6,481 bases of DNA from an uncultured Oscillospiraceae bacterium (lineage in GTDB: Bacteria > Bacillota > Clostridia > Oscillospirales > Oscillospiraceae). Below, piece after piece: positions 5,231-6,481 of the stretch; within the stretch, counting starts at the first letter, position 1; every line of letters begins with the position of its first letter. Below the pieces are notes generated by a model that had not been told where the DNA came from, made no database searches, and saw nothing but the letters and a program-made list of their open reading frames with translations. The position numbers and the translations under genes are program-made. The stretch covers positions 1-6,481 of the forward strand of contig CAKUNB010000092.1 of NCBI GenBank assembly GCA_934668285.1, written 5' to 3'.

Positions 5231-6481
5231 ATGAGAAAGTTCAAGAGTGTTCTTGCGCTGCTTCTCGCGCTGGTTCTGGTGCTGGGCTGTGTCGGCACGG
5301 CGTTTGCCGCGAAGACGCCGGTGTCCGAGCTGGAAGGCGCGAGCAAGGGCGACGCTGCTGAGGCCAAGGGCTTTAAGAGCGTCGAGTTCAGCAAGAATCT
5401 CAACAAGTATAACGACGACGACGTAGTTCGCGCGATCGTTGTGCTGAAGGATGTCCCGACGGCGGCGGTGGCCAAGCGCGGCGCGGCCAACGAGGCCAGC
5501 GCCCGTGCGCAGGTCAAGGCCAGCCAGAACAAGGTCCGCAAGGCCATGCGCGGCATTGACTACGAGGTGCAGTACACCTACGATACGCTGCTCAACGGCT
5601 TCAGCTGCGACGTCGCCTACGGCGATCTGGACAAGATTGCCTCCATCGACGGCGTTGACGCGGTTTATATCGCGAACCACTACGATGAGCCTGTGCTGGA
5701 GAAGGGCAGGGAGACCAGAACTGTCGGCTCGGCCATCATGACCGGCGCTAATGACGCAGCCTCTCATTATCATGTGGATGGCAGCGGCATTGTGGTCGCC
5801 GTGCTCGATACCGGTCTGAACACCACGCACGAGGCGTTCCAGGATGCCGACGAGAGCTGCAAGGACACCGGCCGCCTGACCGCGGCGGATGCTGCGCTGG
5901 CGGCTGCGCCCGGCAAGTATGTCAACGCGAAGATTCCGTTTGCGTATGACTACGCCGAAAAGGACAAGGACGTGACCGACCACAACGGCCACGGCACGCA
6001 CGTTTCCGGCATCATTGCGGGCAACGCCTACAATACAGAGGAAGGCACTTGGACGTTCTTCGGTGCGGCTCCTGCGGCACAGATCGTCTCCATGAAGATC
6101 TTCCAAGATGCCGGGGGCGGCACCTCGAGCGATATCTACTTCTACGCGCTGGAGGATGCGTACCGTCTGGGCGTTGACGTGGTCAACCTGTCCATCGGCG
6201 CGCAGAACGGCTTTACTTACGATTCCAGCCTCGAAACCGAGGTCTTCGGCAACATCTACAAGCGCCTCTCCGCGGCTGGTATCGTCCTGTCCGTGGCGGC
6301 GGGCAACGAGTACTCCATGGCGCAGAACTCCACCGCTGGCTACATCGGACCGGAGTATCAGGACTACGGCACGGTTGCCTCTCCGTCCACCTACATCGGC
6401 AGCACCTCCGTTGCTTCGGTGGAGAACTTCTGCTATCCCGCGTATACGATCTCCGTCGGCGGTGAGAGCTTTGAGTACACC
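5231..6481 (+). CDS. Secreted S8 family (subtilisin-like) serine protease, 3' end cut by window
   Basis: An open frame of 417 codons reaches the window edge. Residues 1-26 are a signal peptide (MRKFKS, a hydrophobic core, then TAFA|AK). Residues about 65-150 resemble an I9-type propeptide (VVRAIVVLKD to DAVYIANHY), which acts as an intramolecular chaperone and inhibitor. The peptidase domain starts near 180: catalytic D193 in VAVLDTGLN, H254 in HGTHVSG and oxyanion N359 in AAGNE. The catalytic Ser (GTS) is beyond the edge. The stretch from about 383 (VASPSTYIGSTSVASVEN) towards SVGGESFEYT fits the start of a PA-domain insertion, as in lactocepin or C5a-peptidase type subtilases. GGGAG lies 8 bases before the ATG. 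The role is extracellular protein degradation. C20 within VLGC is an imperfect lipobox, so lipoprotein processing is a less likely alternative. Confidence 0.93.
   Translation, partial: MRKFKSVLALLLALVLVLGCVGTAFAAKTPVSELEGASKGDAAEAKGFKSVEFSKNLNKYNDDDVVRAIVVLKDVPTAAVAKRGAANEASARAQVKASQNKVRKAMRGIDYEVQYTYDTLLNGFSCDVAYGDLDKIASIDGVDAVYIANHYDEPVLEKGRETRTVGSAIMTGANDAASHYHVDGSGIVVAVLDTGLNTTHEAFQDADESCKDTGRLTAADAALAAAPGKYVNAKIPFAYDYAEKDKDVTDHNGHGTHVSGIIAGNAYNTEEGTWTFFGAAPAAQIVSMKIFQDAGGGTSSDIYFYALEDAYRLGVDVVNLSIGAQNGFTYDSSLETEVFGNIYKRLSAAGIVLSVAAGNEYSMAQNSTAGYIGPEYQDYGTVASPSTYIGSTSVASVENFCYPAYTISVGGESFEYT

Noticed and set aside
5141..6106. Long open frame of 321 codons on the minus strand opposite the protease gene.
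   Set aside because: The plus strand clearly encodes a subtilase with signal peptide and catalytic motifs. The reverse frame is a GC-codon shadow without a ribosome binding site or recognisable domain.

Overview
The window looks like a piece of chromosome from a GC-rich, anaerobic, gut-type Firmicute, probably Oscillospiraceae or a close Clostridia relative. This is an inference from several signs: Gram-positive style ribosome binding sites, B12-dependent ethanolamine genes, a CFI-box protein, a secreted subtilase, and GC-rich coding DNA broken by short AT-rich regulatory islands and palindromic repeats. No rRNA, tRNA, CRISPR array, transposase or phage gene was seen.

Left part (about 1-3831, minus strand): an ethanolamine-utilisation cluster transcribed right to left. 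The order in the direction of transcription is a compact EutG-like iron-dependent alcohol dehydrogenase, then eutA (reactivase of ethanolamine ammonia-lyase), then eutB (large catalytic subunit, cut by the window edge; eutC is expected just outside). EutB with EutC would split ethanolamine into acetaldehyde and ammonia using adenosylcobalamin. EutA would replace spent cobalamin so the lyase keeps turning over, and the dehydrogenase could reduce acetaldehyde to ethanol while regenerating NAD+. No microcompartment shell gene, regulator or cobalamin riboswitch is visible here. The 273 bases between eutA and eutB are filled with three kinds of repeat: a GC-rich palindrome, a heptamer tandem array and a double hairpin.

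Middle part (3832-4925): an AT-rich divergent promoter region of 144 bases, then on the plus strand a 301-residue protein with an N-terminal zinc ribbon and a C-terminal CFI-box domain, closed by a strong intrinsic terminator. Its function is unknown.

Right part (4926-6481): an intergenic stretch of about 300 bases carrying a second copy of the GC-rich palindrome, a good sigma-A type promoter and an AT-rich hairpin in the leader. The 5' portion of a secreted S8 (subtilisin-like) protease gene follows and runs off the window. It encodes a signal peptide, an I9-like propeptide and a catalytic domain with Asp and His in place; the catalytic Ser lies beyond the edge.

The most unusual items are the repeat mosaic inside the eut operon, the matching palindrome about 3.8 kb away, and the uncharacterised zinc-ribbon/CFI-box protein. 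I did not find clear evidence of a wholly new multi-gene system.
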